Positions 6,313 through 6,597 of a stretch of 6,597 nucleotides of DNA are shown here, in pieces. The stretch spans positions 1-6,597 of the forward strand of contig JAPUKT010000009.1 in NCBI GenBank assembly GCA_027295555.1. The letters run 5' to 3'. The stretch's first letter is position 1. Every line of letters starts with the position of its first letter. The notes under the pieces are model-generated. The model was given only the letters and a program-made list of their open reading frames with translations, did not search any database and had not been told where the DNA came from. This DNA comes from Deltaproteobacteria bacterium. Its GTDB lineage: Bacteria > Myxococcota_A > Polyangia > Polyangiales > Houyiibacteriaceae. A program made the translations under genes and the position numbers.

Positions 6313-6597
6313 GTTCCGACGTTTTTGCGAGCGGATTCGAGACCGCGATACGCTTGTCGATCTCCACTCTGAGGACACCCAAGGAGCTCGGAGCGATCGC
6401 GATGATCGCGATGCCGCGGTTCTGAATCGTCGCAGCGGGCGCTTCGAGACGGTCGCATTTGTTGAAGACGAGGATTCGCGGAACCCGCTCGAGCCCGAGG
6501 TCGACGAGGAGTTTCTCCGTCGTCTCCACATGCTCGTTTCTGCAGGGGTCGGATGCGTCGATGATGTGCAACAGCAAGTCCGCGTCTTGACTTTCGT
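6290..6597 (-). CDS. hflX: HflX-type GTPase, C-terminal part (5' end outside the window)
   Basis: Only the last 101 codons are in the window. HflX is a ribosome-associated GTPase that can split stalled or stress-arrested ribosomes. The visible frame enters at the edge with ESQDADLLLHIIDASDP, which matches the HflX segment after the G3 motif (typically ADLLLHVVDASDP). It continues through the helix NEHVETTEKLLVDLGL to RILVFNKCDRLEAP, which carries the G4 guanine-specificity motif NKxD (NKCD). The expected G5 region GIAIIAIAPSSLG lacks the usual SA dipeptide. The tail after DKRI is short and unremarkable. The P-loop, G2, G3 and the N-terminal HflX domain are beyond the edge, so another TrmE-Era-like GTPase cannot be fully excluded. 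The TGA at 6292-6290 lies within the convergent gene, giving a 23-bp tail-to-tail overlap. Confidence 0.85.
   Translation of the reverse strand, partial: ESQDADLLLHIIDASDPCRNEHVETTEKLLVDLGLERVPRILVFNKCDRLEAPAATIQNRGIAIIAIAPSSLGVLRVEIDKRIAVSNPLAKTSEPTSSRLV
6395..6412. repeat. Perfect tandem 9-bp direct repeat inside the hflX G5 region
   Basis: GATCGCGAT occurs twice back to back (6395-6403 and 6404-6412). It keeps the hflX frame and encodes the IAI-IAI part of GIAIIAIAPSSLG. Its left end also lies within the palindrome GCGATCGC (6393-6400). The repeat is seen directly. It could be a slippage product or simply a hydrophobic beta strand encoded with similar codons. Confidence 0.6.

Noticed and set aside
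5449..6531. A 360-codon minus-strand open frame antisense to the MXAN_5187-type gene
   Set aside because: The translation is low complexity, and it occupies a different frame from the recognised hflX coding sequence at the right edge.
6290..6577. Treating the hflX fragment as a complete 95-aa gene starting at TTG 6577
   Set aside because: The frame stays open to the window edge, and the extra codons (ESQDAD) extend the HflX match, so the gene is cut by the window.
1..6597. CRISPR arrays, tRNA or rRNA genes, insertion sequences, defence or phage genes
   Set aside because: No spaced direct repeats, cloverleaf-like segments, transposase motifs, terminal inverted repeats or phage-type proteins were seen on reading both strands.

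Overview
This is a GC-rich, densely packed bacterial chromosome segment with no mobile element, CRISPR array, tRNA or rRNA. The best lineage pointer is the gene at 5473-6312. Its two ends resemble a protein type I know only from myxobacteria (proteins named after the C-terminal domain of MXAN_5187). The thrombospondin type 3 repeat outer-membrane-type protein beside it, the high GC and the weak Shine-Dalgarno sequences also fit Myxococcota or a related former deltaproteobacterial group. That assignment is inference from recognised sequence style, not from a search.

Layout: cysS (cysteinyl-tRNA synthetase) runs on the minus strand at 89-1588. An 83-bp divergent gap separates it from hisD (histidinol dehydrogenase, 1672-2943, plus). 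A perfect 10-bp inverted repeat starts at the first base after the hisD stop. Next comes a tight plus-strand cluster: ttcA (tRNA 2-thiocytidine synthesis, GTG start, 3026-3766), an exported beta-rich protein ending in two thrombospondin type 3 repeats (3772-4848), a lipoprotein with a jelly-roll-like domain (4845-5462), and the MXAN_5187-type protein (5473-6312). The three junctions are 5 bp, a 4-bp ATGA overlap and 10 bp, so the four genes probably share a transcript. The right edge holds the C-terminal end of an HflX-type GTPase on the minus strand, whose stop lies inside the last 23 bp of the preceding gene.

Functionally, cysS, hisD, ttcA and hflX are ordinary housekeeping genes for translation, histidine synthesis, tRNA modification and ribosome-associated GTPase activity. 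The less described part is the three-gene envelope/unknown module downstream of ttcA. It contains a calcium-binding-type repeat protein that lacks the usual OmpA anchor, a translationally coupled lipoprotein, and a basic two-domain protein of unknown function. This module is the best candidate for something undescribed, but nothing in the sequence shows what it does.
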